A stretch of DNA of 64,000 nucleotides from assembly GCA_019635635.1 (NCBI GenBank), contig JAHBZB010000001.1:310001-374000 (forward strand). The letters are read 5' to 3'. The stretch is from Xanthobacteraceae bacterium. GTDB lineage: Bacteria > Pseudomonadota > Alphaproteobacteria > Rhizobiales > Xanthobacteraceae. Both the position numbers and the translations under genes were made by a program. Shown one piece after another: positions 46,602-55,234 of the stretch (the stretch's first letter is position 1; every line of letters begins with the position of its first letter). The notes beneath the pieces were generated by a model. It was not told the origin of the DNA. It did not search any database and worked only from the letters and a program-made list of their open reading frames with translations.

Positions 46602-47368
46602 GCGTGAATCTTGTTCATGATTTCGAACATCTCGCGGCGCAGCCGCAGAAATTCAGGATGTTCGCGGGTGGTCAGTTGATCGCGCGGCCGCGGCAGGGGC
46701 ACCTTGATGTCATAGGCGACGCGGCCCGGATTGGAATCGAGCGCGACCACGCGGTCGCCGAGATAAAGCGCTTCCTCGATATCGTGGGTGACGAAGAACA
46801 CCGTGGTTTTGCGCTCCGAGACCAGCCGCAGCACTTCGTCCTGCAAGGTCTGCCGGGTCATGGCGTCGAGCGCGCCGAAGGGCTCGTCCATCAGAAGCGT
46901 ATCGGGTTCCTGCGCCAGCGCGCGGGCGATCTGCAAACGCTGCTGCATGCCGCCGGAAAGCTGGCCCGGAAACTTGTCTTCGTGGTTTCCGAGCCCGACC
47001 TTCGCGAGCAATTCGCGGATGCGCGCAGGGCGCTGGCTTGCCGGCATGCCGCCTGCTTCCAGCGGCAGGCTTACATTGGCATAAGCACGACGCCACGGCA
47101 GCAAGGCGCGGCCGTAATCCTGAAACACGACGGCAACGCGCCGGCTCGGCGAGCGCACCGGCTTGCCATGCAACAGCACCGCGCCGCTGGTCGGCGTAAG
47201 CAGGCCCGCGATCATGCGCAGAAGCGTGGTCTTGCCGGAGCCGGACGCGCCGATGACGCAGATGAACTCACCGGGTTCGACACGCATGTCGATCCCGGTG
47301 AGAATTTGATTGGAGCCGAAGGAGAGGCTGACCTCCTTCAGCTCAATCGCATTACGCGCAGCCGTCAT
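46598..47368 (-). CDS. Taurine/nitrate-type ABC transporter ATP-binding protein
   Basis: This 256-residue SsuB/TauB/NrtD-type ATPase has Walker A GASGSGKTT, signature LSGGMQQRLQIARALA and Walker B TLLMDEPFGALDAMTR, with FVTHDIEEAL as the H-loop. It drives import by the two permeases below. Its start overlaps the binding-protein stop by 1 bp (TAATG). Confidence 0.93.
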   Translation of the reverse strand: MTAARNAIELKEVSLSFGSNQILTGIDMRVEPGEFICVIGASGSGKTTLLRMIAGLLTPTSGAVLLHGKPVRSPSRRVAVVFQDYGRALLPWRRAYANVSLPLEAGGMPASQRPARIRELLAKVGLGNHEDKFPGQLSGGMQQRLQIARALAQEPDTLLMDEPFGALDAMTRQTLQDEVLRLVSERKTTVFFVTHDIEEALYLGDRVVALDSNPGRVAYDIKVPLPRPRDQLTTREHPEFLRLRREMFEIMNKIHA

Positions 47369-48318
47369 TACTCGGCGACGAGCTTCTTCAGGTCGAGCTT
47401 GGTGCGGAGCATGCCCTGCTTCTGCATGATCTCAAGCCAGCGGGCCATGCTTTCCTGCGGAATTTCCGCGCGCCACTGACCGTTGATCGGCATGGTCTTC
47501 AGCACTTCCGGCGGCAGCTTGATGTACTTGCCGATCGAAGTGCGCAGGAAGGCGTCGTCCTTACGGACGTCCTTCACGCCGTCGGCGACCGCGTCACGGA
47601 ACGCCTTGGCCGCGGCCTTGTTCGCATCATACCATTTGCGGGTCGAGGAATAGACGATGATCGGCATTTCGCCTTTCAGCACCTCGTTGAAGTAGGTCGC
47701 GACCTTGCCGATCTTGGCCTGCACGATGCGGCTCATGATCGGTTCGCCGGTGATCACGCCGTCGACGTTACCCGCACGCAGCACGTCGGCCATCTGCGGG
47801 AACGAGACCTCGACGAAGGTGACCTTCTTGATATCGACGCCTTTTTCCAGAAGCCAGTTCTGGAACAAGACGTGCAGGAAGGCGCCGAGACCGGGAACGC
47901 CGATGCGCTTGCCGACGTAATCTTCCGGCTTCGAAATCGTGACGTCGGTTTTGACGACGATGCCGAAGTTCTGGTCGGTCGGCAGCGTGATGCCGGAGCC
48001 GGCGATTGCGACGAGATCGAGGCCACTGTCGACTGCCTGCAAGAATACCGGCAGCGTGGTGCCGGCGAGATCGATCGAGCCGGATTGCAAGGCGGCCGGC
48101 ATGGTCGAGTTCAGCGGAATCAGCTGGAATTCGACGTCGAGCCCGCGCTTCTTGAAGTAGCCCGCCTCCTGCGCGATGAAGCCGCTCGCGAAGTCCGAGG
48201 TCGCGGTATAGGCGACCTTGATCTTGGTCGGCGTTTGCGCAACGAGCGCGTTCTGCGCCGCAAGCGTCACGACACCGGCCGCGACGATTGCGAGCGCCGC
48301 AAATAGTTTCCGTTTCAT
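47368..48318 (-). CDS. ABC transporter substrate-binding protein (SsuA/NMT1-like)
   Basis: This 316-residue type II periplasmic binding protein has a Sec signal (KRKLFAALAIVAAGVVTLA) and a mature part beginning TKIKVAYTATSDFASGFIAQEAGYFKKRGLDVE, the NMT1/SsuA pattern for sulfonates, pyrimidine precursors, or aromatic acids. ATG 48318 has GGAAGGAAAA upstream. A long upstream frame is an artefact. It follows the GntR regulator by 44 bp. The adjoining cyclase and FAH-family genes suggest an organic acid or a cyclic amide/lactone as ligand (inference). Confidence 0.9.
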   Translation of the reverse strand: MKRKLFAALAIVAAGVVTLAAQNALVAQTPTKIKVAYTATSDFASGFIAQEAGYFKKRGLDVEFQLIPLNSTMPAALQSGSIDLAGTTLPVFLQAVDSGLDLVAIAGSGITLPTDQNFGIVVKTDVTISKPEDYVGKRIGVPGLGAFLHVLFQNWLLEKGVDIKKVTFVEVSFPQMADVLRAGNVDGVITGEPIMSRIVQAKIGKVATYFNEVLKGEMPIIVYSSTRKWYDANKAAAKAFRDAVADGVKDVRKDDAFLRTSIGKYIKLPPEVLKTMPINGQWRAEIPQESMARWLEIMQKQGMLRTKLDLKKLVAE

Positions 48319-48362
48319 TTTCCTTCCTCCCTTGGTCGGATTTTTTTCGTTCGTTCTTCTGG

Positions 48363-49109
48363 TTATGCCGCTTTGCGGCCCGTCTTTTTCTTTTTGTTCC
48401 GTTCTGGCCGGGGCGCCAACCTGCCCTGTTCCTTGGCATGCAACACTTCGGCAATCACGTCGTTCGTGATCGCGATATGCTCCCGGATCGTCTCCTGCGC
48501 GCGCGCGATCTTGCGGGACAGCACCGCGTCCATCAGCTCGCGATGCTCGGCGATCACTTCCTTGGCGGTAAAGCCATAACCGCCGAGCAGACGGCGGTAG
48601 CGCGTCTTGCGGATATAAAGTTCGTCGCAGAAATTCCGCATGGACTCGAGCGGACAGGTGGCGATCAGCGCGCGATGGAAGCGGTGATGGCGCTCCTCGA
48701 AATAGTCGCGCTCTTTCTCGCCGTTCTTCATCAGAATGATCGCGCGCTCCAGCACGTGATAGCTCGCAACGATCTCTTCTTCCCACTCGACGGAGGCGTT
48801 CTGGATCGCGAGCCGGATCGCCTCGCCTTCGACGAACTGCCGCGTCTTCGTGATGTCATTCAGTTCCTCGATGCTGACCGGCGGAACGCGAAAACCTTTC
48901 TGGGCGCGCTGATGCACAAAGCCTTCGGCCGCTAGCTGGGCCAGTGCCTCGCGCATCGGGCTCGCGCCGATGCCGTAGCGCGACTTCAACTCACGCATTT
49001 TGAGCTGCGAATCCGGCGCCAGCGCGCCGGACATGATGTCCTGCTTCAGCTTCTTCACCGCGGCTGCGGTCGCGGTGGTGGATTCCTTGATCAGGCTCGC
49101 GGGCGACAT
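48363..49109 (-). CDS. GntR family regulator, FCD type
   Basis: The 248-residue protein has an N-terminal winged helix (ELKSRYGIGASPMREALAQLAAEG) and a C-terminal all-helical FCD ligand domain with the metal-type residues in the FHRALIATCP region, and a lysine-rich tail (RNKKKKTGRK). ATG 49109 is preferred, since a longer frame from 49181 would cover the 20-bp palindrome. It heads the ABC transporter genes and diverges from cyclase-FAH, so it likely regulates both. The effector may be the imported acid. Confidence 0.9.
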   Translation of the reverse strand: MSPASLIKESTTATAAAVKKLKQDIMSGALAPDSQLKMRELKSRYGIGASPMREALAQLAAEGFVHQRAQKGFRVPPVSIEELNDITKTRQFVEGEAIRLAIQNASVEWEEEIVASYHVLERAIILMKNGEKERDYFEERHHRFHRALIATCPLESMRNFCDELYIRKTRYRRLLGGYGFTAKEVIAEHRELMDAVLSRKIARAQETIREHIAITNDVIAEVLHAKEQGRLAPRPERNKKKKTGRKAA

Positions 49110-49125
49110 CCGGCAAAATCCAAAA

Positions 49126-49158
49126 TGGTCGACAAAATCAAAAATATCGATATTTTTG
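49126..49158. promoter_or_regulatory. Candidate GntR operators: TNGT-type site and 20-bp perfect palindrome
   Basis: CAAAAATATCGATATTTTTG (49139-49158) is a perfect palindrome of 20 bp. Next to it, TGGTCGACAA (49126-49135) fits the TnGT..ACnA half-site logic of FCD-type GntR operators. Both lie in the 93-bp divergent gap between the regulator and cyclase genes. Confidence 0.6.
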
Positions 49159-49202
49159 CCGGGACGCAACAAGGCGGCCAACCGCCGGCGGAGGAAATCG
49201 CC

Positions 49203-49973
49203 ATGAAAATCATCGACCTATCGGTACCCCTGGAAAACGACGTGCCGGCCGATCCGCCGGGCCGCGGCCCGAAAATCGAATACACGAACCACAAAGAGTC
49301 CGCCGAAGGTGTCTGCGCATTCTTTCCCGGCCTGAAGCCCGCCGATCTTCCCGACGGCGAAGGCTGGGCGGTCGAGCAGGTGAACCTCACCACGCATAAC
49401 GGCACGCATCTCGACGCGCCCTATCACTTCGCATCGACCATGAATAACGGCGAGCGCGCCTGGACCATCGACGAGGTCCCGCTCGACTGGTGCTTCCGTC
49501 CCGGCGTGAAACTCGACTTCCGCCATTTCGATCACGGCTATGTCGCGACCGCCGCCGACGTCGAAGCCGAACTGAAGCGCATCGGTCACGACTTGCAACC
49601 GCTCGACATCGTGGTCGTGAATACGTCCGCGGCCGCGCGGTTCGGGAAGCCCGATTATCTCGCAAGCGGTTGCGGCATGGGCGCGGAAGCGACGCTCTAT
49701 CTCACCTCGCGCGGCGTGCGGGTTACCGGCACTGACGGCTGGTCGTGGGACGCGCCCTTCGTGCACACGGCGAGAAAATATTCCGAAACGAAAGACGCTT
49801 CGCTGATCTGGGAAGGACACAAGTCCGGACGCAAGATCGGCTATTGCCACATCGAAAAGCTGCACAACCTCGAACAGCTTCCGGCACACGGATTCCGGAT
49901 CGCCTGCTTCCCCGTAAAAATCAAGGCCGCCTCTGCCGGCTGGACGCGCGCTGTCGCGATCATGGAGAACTAA
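49203..49973 (+). CDS. Cyclase family hydrolase (kynurenine formamidase/isatin hydrolase fold)
   Basis: This 256-residue metal-dependent hydrolase carries the family motif HNGTHLDAPYH at about residues 65-75, the HxGTHxDxPxH signature of kynurenine formamidase, isatin hydrolase and related cyclases. It should hydrolyse an amide or lactam/lactone. ATG 49203 follows GCGGAGG. It is divergent from a GntR regulator and 1 bp before an FAH-family gene. The substrate is unknown. Confidence 0.85.
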   Translation: MKIIDLSVPLENDVPADPPGRGPKIEYTNHKESAEGVCAFFPGLKPADLPDGEGWAVEQVNLTTHNGTHLDAPYHFASTMNNGERAWTIDEVPLDWCFRPGVKLDFRHFDHGYVATAADVEAELKRIGHDLQPLDIVVVNTSAAARFGKPDYLASGCGMGAEATLYLTSRGVRVTGTDGWSWDAPFVHTARKYSETKDASLIWEGHKSGRKIGYCHIEKLHNLEQLPAHGFRIACFPVKIKAASAGWTRAVAIMEN

Positions 49974-49974
49974 G

Positions 49975-50937
49975 ATGAAACTCGCGACTTTCGAGAAAAA
50001 CGGCAAGCAACTCGCCGGCGTGGTCGATACCGCAAAGAAGGAAATTCTCGATCTCTCGGCCGCAAGCGGCGGCAACGCGGCGTTTGCCTCGATGCTGGCG
50101 CTGATCGAAGCGGGTGCGCCTGCACTTGCCGAAGCTAAAAAACTTGCCGGCGAACGGAAGAAGGAAGCCGTTGTGCCGCTCGACGGCACGAAGTTGCTCG
50201 CACCGATTCCGGTGCCGCCGCAGATGCGCGACGCCTCGGTCTATGCGACGCACGTGAAGAACGCGCCGCGCGGCATGCAGCGTTATCTTGCGCGCAAGTC
50301 GCAGGGCGAAGAAGCGGCGGCAAAGATTCAGGCCGAGCCTGACGTGCCGCCGGTCTATCGCCAGCTTCCGGTCTATTACATCACCAACCGCTTCAGCGTG
50401 GTCGGCCCTGACACGACCGTGACCTGGCCGCGCTACAGCGAGTTGATGGATTTCGAGCTCGAGTTCGGCGTCTATATCGGCAAGCCCGCGAAGAATGTGA
50501 CTGCCGCGAACGCGAAGGACTACATCTTCGGCTACACGATCTTCAACGACTTCTCGGCGCGCGACCAGCAGGTGATCGAGATGCAAGGGCGGCTCGGGCC
50601 GACCAAGGGCAAGAGTTTCGACATGGGCAATTCGATGGGCCCGTGGATCGTGACGCCCGACGAACTAGGCGATCCCGAGAAGATGAACGTCGAAGTGCGC
50701 GTGAACGGCGAAACCTGGGCCAAGAACACCACCGCCGACATGCTGCACACCTTCGAGAAGATGATCGAGCACATTTCGAAGGACGAGACGCTGCATCCGG
50801 GCGAATTCATCGGCTCGGGCACGGTCGGCAACTGCTGCGGCCTCGAGCAGGACCGCTTCCTCAAAGACGGCGACACGATCGAGCTTCACGTCGATAAAAT
50901 CGGCGTGCTGCGCAACAAGGTCGTGCGGCAGAAGTAA
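49975..50937 (+). CDS. Fumarylacetoacetate hydrolase (FAH) family protein
   Basis: The 320-residue protein has an N-terminal domain of about 90 residues and an FAH catalytic domain with candidate metal ligands in DFELEFGVYIG and FNDFSARDQQ, and FIGSGTVGNCCG near the C-terminus. Family members hydrolyse C-C bonds of diketo acids, decarboxylate oxaloacetate, or hydrate 2-oxopentenoates. It follows the cyclase gene directly. Together they look like a short catabolic pathway for what the linked transporter imports. Confidence 0.88.
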   Translation: MKLATFEKNGKQLAGVVDTAKKEILDLSAASGGNAAFASMLALIEAGAPALAEAKKLAGERKKEAVVPLDGTKLLAPIPVPPQMRDASVYATHVKNAPRGMQRYLARKSQGEEAAAKIQAEPDVPPVYRQLPVYYITNRFSVVGPDTTVTWPRYSELMDFELEFGVYIGKPAKNVTAANAKDYIFGYTIFNDFSARDQQVIEMQGRLGPTKGKSFDMGNSMGPWIVTPDELGDPEKMNVEVRVNGETWAKNTTADMLHTFEKMIEHISKDETLHPGEFIGSGTVGNCCGLEQDRFLKDGDTIELHVDKIGVLRNKVVRQK

Positions 50938-52098
50938 CTAGTACGAGCGCGGCAGACCCAGCACGTGTTCCGCGAGATAGGATAGAATCAGGTTGGTCGA
51001 AACCGGCGCGACCTGATAAAGCCGCGTCTCGCGGAACTTGCGTTCGATGTCGTATTCCTCGGCAAAGCCGAAGCCGCCATGCGTCTGCACGCACATGTCG
51101 GCGGCCGCCCATGAAGCATCGGCGGCGAGCAACTTCGCAAGGTTCGCTTCCTCGCCGCAGTCTTCGCCGTTTTCATAAAGCTTTGCTGCTTCCGCGACCA
51201 TCAGTTCGGCGGCACGCATCTGTGCGTAGCTCCGCGCGATCGGGAACTGCACGCCCTGATTCTGGCCGATCGGACGGCCGAACACGTTGCGCTCGCGCGC
51301 ATAATTGCTCGCCTTTTCGATGAACCATTTCGCGTCGCCCACGCATTCGGCGGCGATCAGGATGCGCTCCGCGTTCATGCCGGAAAGAATGTAGCGGAAG
51401 CCCTTGCCCTCCTCGCCGATCAGGTTTCCGGCAGGCACGCGCAAATTCTCGATGAAGATTTCGGTGGTCGCATGGTTCATCATGGTGCGAACGGGGCGGA
51501 TCGTCAGCCCATTGCCGAGCGCCTCGCGCATCTCGACGATGAATACGGAAAGACCTTCGCTGCGCTTCGAGACGCTTTCCTTCGGCGTAGTACGCGCGAA
51601 CAAAAGCATCAGGTCGGAATGTTCGGCGCGCGAGGTCCAGATCTTCTGGCCGTTGATGACATAGTGATCGCCGTCGCGCCGCGCCGAAGTTGCGATGCTG
51701 AGCGTGTCCGTGCCGCTGCCGGGTTCAGTGACGCCGAACGCCTGGAGCCGCAATTCGCCGCTCGCAATCGAAGGAAGATATTTTCGCTTCTGCGCGTCGC
51801 TACCGTGGCGAAGCAGCGTGCCCATCATGTACATCTGCGCGTGACAGGCGGCACCATTACAGCCCGCCGCCTGCACTTCCTCGAGAATGGCGGCGGCTGC
51901 GGAAAGCGGCAGTCCGCTGCCGCCGAATTCTTCCGGAATGAGTGCGGACAAAAAGCCCGCTTTCGTCAACGCATCGACGAAGGCTTTGGGATAAGCGCGT
52001 TCGCGGTCTAGCTCGCGCCAGTAGCTTCCGGGAAACTGCGCGCAAAGCGCGCGGACCGACTGACGGACTTCGTCATAAGAAGCCGGCTCGGAACGCAT
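50938..52098 (-). CDS. Acyl-CoA dehydrogenase family protein
   Basis: This 386-residue dehydrogenase carries TEPGSGTDTLSIAT, INGQKIWTSRAEHSD and CVQTHGGFGFAEEYDIERKFRE, the last covering the FAD site. It uses FAD to desaturate an acyl-CoA. Its stop abuts the convergent FAH stop with no gap. The PsiF-like gene lies 18 bp upstream on the same strand. Substrate unknown; the fifth acyl-CoA dehydrogenase in this window. Confidence 0.9.
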   Translation of the reverse strand: MRSEPASYDEVRQSVRALCAQFPGSYWRELDRERAYPKAFVDALTKAGFLSALIPEEFGGSGLPLSAAAAILEEVQAAGCNGAACHAQMYMMGTLLRHGSDAQKRKYLPSIASGELRLQAFGVTEPGSGTDTLSIATSARRDGDHYVINGQKIWTSRAEHSDLMLLFARTTPKESVSKRSEGLSVFIVEMREALGNGLTIRPVRTMMNHATTEIFIENLRVPAGNLIGEEGKGFRYILSGMNAERILIAAECVGDAKWFIEKASNYARERNVFGRPIGQNQGVQFPIARSYAQMRAAELMVAEAAKLYENGEDCGEEANLAKLLAADASWAAADMCVQTHGGFGFAEEYDIERKFRETRLYQVAPVSTNLILSYLAEHVLGLPRSY

Positions 52099-52116
52099 CG
52101 CGGCACTCCGCGAGGA

Positions 52117-52371
52117 CTAGCCGTCTTTCTTCGGCTCGTCCTGCTTCCGCTCTTCTTTTTTCTTCTTCGCTTTCGGCTTTTTCTTCGCCGGCGCGTCTTC
52201 TTTCGCCATGCAGCGGGCGATGAATTTCTTGCGCTCGGCGCCTTTGAGCTTCTGGTCGTCGGCGCCGAATTCGCAGGTGCCTTTTTTATCCTGCGCGAAG
52301 GTTTTCACGCTGGGCGAAAGCACGAAAAAACCGGCGGCGAGAAGTGCGGCCGTCAATACGCGAAACCACAT
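52117..52371 (-). CDS. Small exported PsiF-like protein
   Basis: The ~84-residue protein has a Sec signal (RVLTAALLAAGFFVLSPSVKTFA) then one CEFGADDQKLKGAERKKFIARC unit and a highly charged tail of lysine/glutamate (KKKPKAKKKKEERKQ). The Cys-bounded LKGAERKxF segment resembles the PsiF repeat of phosphate-starvation-induced proteins. ATG 52371 has AAGGGG at good distance; the ATG at 52386 is an alternative. Function unknown. Confidence 0.75.
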   Translation of the reverse strand: MWFRVLTAALLAAGFFVLSPSVKTFAQDKKGTCEFGADDQKLKGAERKKFIARCMAKEDAPAKKKPKAKKKKEERKQDEPKKDG

Positions 52372-52414
52372 AAGATACCCCTTCATCCTGCCGTGTCGGC
52401 CTGAATGCCTCTAG

Positions 52415-52495
52415 CTTGCGGCCTGACTGGCCGCAAGGCCGCCGCTTGCGCCTGCGCCAGGGCTCGTTCATTTTCACGGCAAAGAACGAACGAGC
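52415..52495. promoter_or_regulatory. Two inverted repeats in divergent intergenic region
   Basis: CTTGCGGCC-TGACT-GGCCGCAAG (52415-52437) is a 9-bp stem. GCTCGTTC (52462-52469) mirrors GAACGAGC (52488-52495). They sit between the PsiF-like gene and the SDR/FMO operon and could be operators or RNA hairpins. No partner regulator is adjacent. Confidence 0.45.
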
Positions 52496-52544
52496 TGCCG
52501 GAATCACCCGTGCAACGTAGCCCAACGAATCCGGCAAAATCCTG

Positions 52545-53480
52545 ATGGCAACCGTCCTTATCACCGGGGCTGCCGGTTTTATCGGCCGTGCGTTAACCAC
52601 GGCGCTGAACGGCCCGCATTACGTGGTCGCGCTCGACCTGCGCGAGGTGCCCGAGGCGCAGCGGATTACCGGCGTGACCTATGTCGCGGCCGATATCGGC
52701 GACCCCAAGCTCGGCGAATTGTTCCGGACCTATCAGCCGCAGACCGTGGTTCACCTCGCCTCCGTGGTGGCGGCGGGCGGCGATCCGGCGCGCGACTACG
52801 CAATCGACGTGCTCGGCACGAAGAACGTGCTCGAAGCCTCGCTTGCCGCGGGCGCGAGGCAGATCGTCGTGACTTCGAGCGGCGCGGCCTACGGCTATCG
52901 CGCCGACAATCCGGTGCCGCTGCGCGAAAGCGATCCGCTGCGCGGCAACGAGGATTTTCCTTATTCGAAGCACAAGCGGCTGGTCGAAGAGATGCTCGCC
53001 GAATGGCGCGAAAAATATCCGCAACTGAAACAGACCGTGTTCCGCCCCTGCACCGTGCTCGGCCCGGGCACCAACAACCAGATCACCGCGATCTTCGCGC
53101 GTCCGGTCGTGGTGGGCTTAAGCGGAACCACGACGCCGTTCTCGCTGATTTCGGAAAGCGACGTGGTCGCGGCGCTTGCAAAGGCGGTGAACGAGACGCG
53201 CGACGGCGTGTTCAATCTCGCGGGTGACGGCACGCTGAGTCTGCGCGAAATCGCGAACCTTCTCGGCAAGAGATTTCTTCCGTTGCCGCCCGCGCTGCTC
53301 AAGACCGCGCTCTGGATCTTCAAGACGCTACGGCTCACCAATCTCGGGCCGGAGCACGTGAAGTTCATCCAGTACCGGCCGGTGCTTGCGAACGAAAAGC
53401 TGAAAAGCGAATTCGGCTACACGCCGCAATATGATGCGGCTGCCGTATTCCAGCGCTATCTCAAGAGCAGCCGGCAATGA
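52545..53480 (+). CDS. NAD-dependent epimerase/dehydratase family protein (extended SDR)
   Basis: This 311-residue extended SDR has the Rossmann motif ITGAAGFIGRAL near the N-terminus, HLASVVAAGG, the catalytic S in VTSSGAAYG, and the YxxxK pair in FPYSKHKRL. It probably acts on a sugar or hydroxy-ketone. It overlaps the flavin monooxygenase gene by 4 bp, so the two products may act in sequence; the substrate is unknown. Confidence 0.88.
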   Translation: MATVLITGAAGFIGRALTTALNGPHYVVALDLREVPEAQRITGVTYVAADIGDPKLGELFRTYQPQTVVHLASVVAAGGDPARDYAIDVLGTKNVLEASLAAGARQIVVTSSGAAYGYRADNPVPLRESDPLRGNEDFPYSKHKRLVEEMLAEWREKYPQLKQTVFRPCTVLGPGTNNQITAIFARPVVVGLSGTTTPFSLISESDVVAALAKAVNETRDGVFNLAGDGTLSLREIANLLGKRFLPLPPALLKTALWIFKTLRLTNLGPEHVKFIQYRPVLANEKLKSEFGYTPQYDAAAVFQRYLKSSRQ

Positions 53481-54751
53481 CTTATCTCGTCATCGGCACT
53501 GGCCCAGCCGGGCTCGCTGCGATCCGCAGCTTCAAGGATGCGGGGCTTCCTGTCGAAGCGGCGGAGCGCAATGCCGATGTCGGCGGACAATGGCTTTACG
53601 GCGCGCAATCCAGCGCGGTCTACGCCTCGACGCATCTGATCTCGTCCAAGTTCACGACCGCGTTTGCCGATTTTCCCATGCCGGATGACTGGCCCGCCTA
53701 TCCAAGCCGCAAACAGATCGAGCAATACTTCAAGGATTTCGCGAAGCACTTCGATCTCTATCCGCTGATCCGCTTCAACGACGGCGTCGCGAAGCTCGAG
53801 CGGAATGGCGAGCGCTGGCGCGCGACCTTCGATCAAGGCGAGACCCGCGACTATGACGGCGTCGTGATCGCAAACGGGCATCTGAGCGATCCGCTGATGC
53901 CGAAGGTCTCCGGAAATTTCTCCGGCACGTTGATGCACGCGAAGGACTATAAGTCGCCCGAAATTTTCGACGGCAAGCGCGTGCTGATCTGCGGCATGGG
54001 CAATACCGGCTGCGATATCGTGGTCGATGCAATCCACCGCGCGAAATCCGTATTGTGGAGCGTGCGCGGCGGCAATCATTTCGTGCCGAAATTCGTAGCC
54101 GGAAAGCCGGCCGATCTCAGCAATCACCAGGCGAAATTCGTGCTGCCGAAGTGGCTGCGCTCGCGGCTGCATGAGCCGTTCGCGCGGCTGCTCGCCGGAC
54201 CGCCGGAGCGTTTCGGCCTGCCGAGACCTGCGCATCGGCTTTACGACCGCACGCCCATCGTGAACTCGCTCGTGCTCCTGCATCTCGGACAAGGCGACGT
54301 TGCGCTCCGCAAACCCGTGAAATCCTTCGACGGCGACAGCGTGATCTTCGAGGACGGTAAACGCGACGAGGCCGATGTCGTGGTGTTTGCGACCGGCTAT
54401 CGCATCACCTTCCCGTTTCTCGACGATCTCGCGCCGCTGAACTGGCAGCCGCGTTTCGGCGCGCCGCGTCTTTATATGAATGTGTTTCCGCCGACCGATA
54501 ACGGCCTGTTCGTCGCGGGCTTGCTCGAAGGTGCGGGCGTCGGCTGGCCGGGCCGCGCGCTGCAAACCGATCTGATTGCGGCCTATATCAAGGCAAAGAA
54601 AGAAAAGCCCGAAGCGGCCCGCGCATTTCGTGGCGAGATCGAGCGCCACGCCACGGCCGGCGAAAAGACAGACCGCGGCGAGCACGGCATCTTTGTCGAC
54701 TTTCTGCAATACAAACGCGATTTGCAAAAAGCGATTGCACGGCTCGGCTGA
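53477..54751 (+). CDS. Flavin-containing monooxygenase family protein
   Basis: The 424-residue protein has the FAD motif VIGTGPAGLAAI at residues ~4-15, the FMO fingerprint FSGTLMHAKDY at ~148-158, and a second nucleotide motif ICGMGNTGCD. These point to an NADPH-dependent N- or S-oxygenase or a Baeyer-Villiger-type monooxygenase. It is translationally coupled to the SDR upstream. A possible two-step ketone oxidation route is inferred only. Confidence 0.88.
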   Translation: MTYLVIGTGPAGLAAIRSFKDAGLPVEAAERNADVGGQWLYGAQSSAVYASTHLISSKFTTAFADFPMPDDWPAYPSRKQIEQYFKDFAKHFDLYPLIRFNDGVAKLERNGERWRATFDQGETRDYDGVVIANGHLSDPLMPKVSGNFSGTLMHAKDYKSPEIFDGKRVLICGMGNTGCDIVVDAIHRAKSVLWSVRGGNHFVPKFVAGKPADLSNHQAKFVLPKWLRSRLHEPFARLLAGPPERFGLPRPAHRLYDRTPIVNSLVLLHLGQGDVALRKPVKSFDGDSVIFEDGKRDEADVVVFATGYRITFPFLDDLAPLNWQPRFGAPRLYMNVFPPTDNGLFVAGLLEGAGVGWPGRALQTDLIAAYIKAKKEKPEAARAFRGEIERHATAGEKTDRGEHGIFVDFLQYKRDLQKAIARLG

Positions 54752-54846
54752 AGGACAGGCCGCAAGCCCCGTACTTTAGACCAGCGCGTGCAGATCGAGG
54801 GTATCGCGCCGGGCTTCACCGGCGCTCCCCTTTTTTCCGAACCGGA

Positions 54847-55215
54847 TCAGAATTTCGCCTGCACCGTCTCGCCGTCGCCGTTCGTGATCTGTACCGCGCC
54901 GCGGATCGGCACCGCCAGTTCGACGGGAGAAGTACCCGTGATCCTGTTCTCACCGCGGGGCGCGAGCGAAATCCGTACCGGCTTTCCGTTCACGACCAGG
55001 ATCGCGGTGGCCTTGAAGCCTTTGGTCGGCACCGGCGTTTCCCCATGGTCGGTGAAGAAGAGATCGATGGTGTTCCCTTTCACCACCGCCTCGACATGAT
55101 AATTGCCGGCATTGACCTGTTGACCGCCGTGTTTGCCCTTCTCCGGCGCATGAGCGAAAGCGGCACTTGAAATAACAAGCGCGGCGACGGTGGAAATAGC
55201 TTTTAGACTCTGCAT
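54847..55215 (-). CDS. Small exported protein of the RND metal-efflux operon, unknown function
   Basis: The 122-residue protein has a Sec signal (residues ~1-21, ending SSAAFA) followed by a His-rich start (HAPEKGKHGGQQ), then a beta-rich domain (YHVEAVVKGNTIDLFF, ILVVNGKPVRISLAP). It is 19 bp downstream of the CusA/CzcA-type pump gene, hence part of the operon. It may be a periplasmic metal-binding accessory. I do not recognise a named family. Confidence 0.75.
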   Translation of the reverse strand: MQSLKAISTVAALVISSAAFAHAPEKGKHGGQQVNAGNYHVEAVVKGNTIDLFFTDHGETPVPTKGFKATAILVVNGKPVRISLAPRGENRITGTSPVELAVPIRGAVQITNGDGETVQAKF

Positions 55216-55234
55216 TTTTAGTTCTCCTTTTGAT

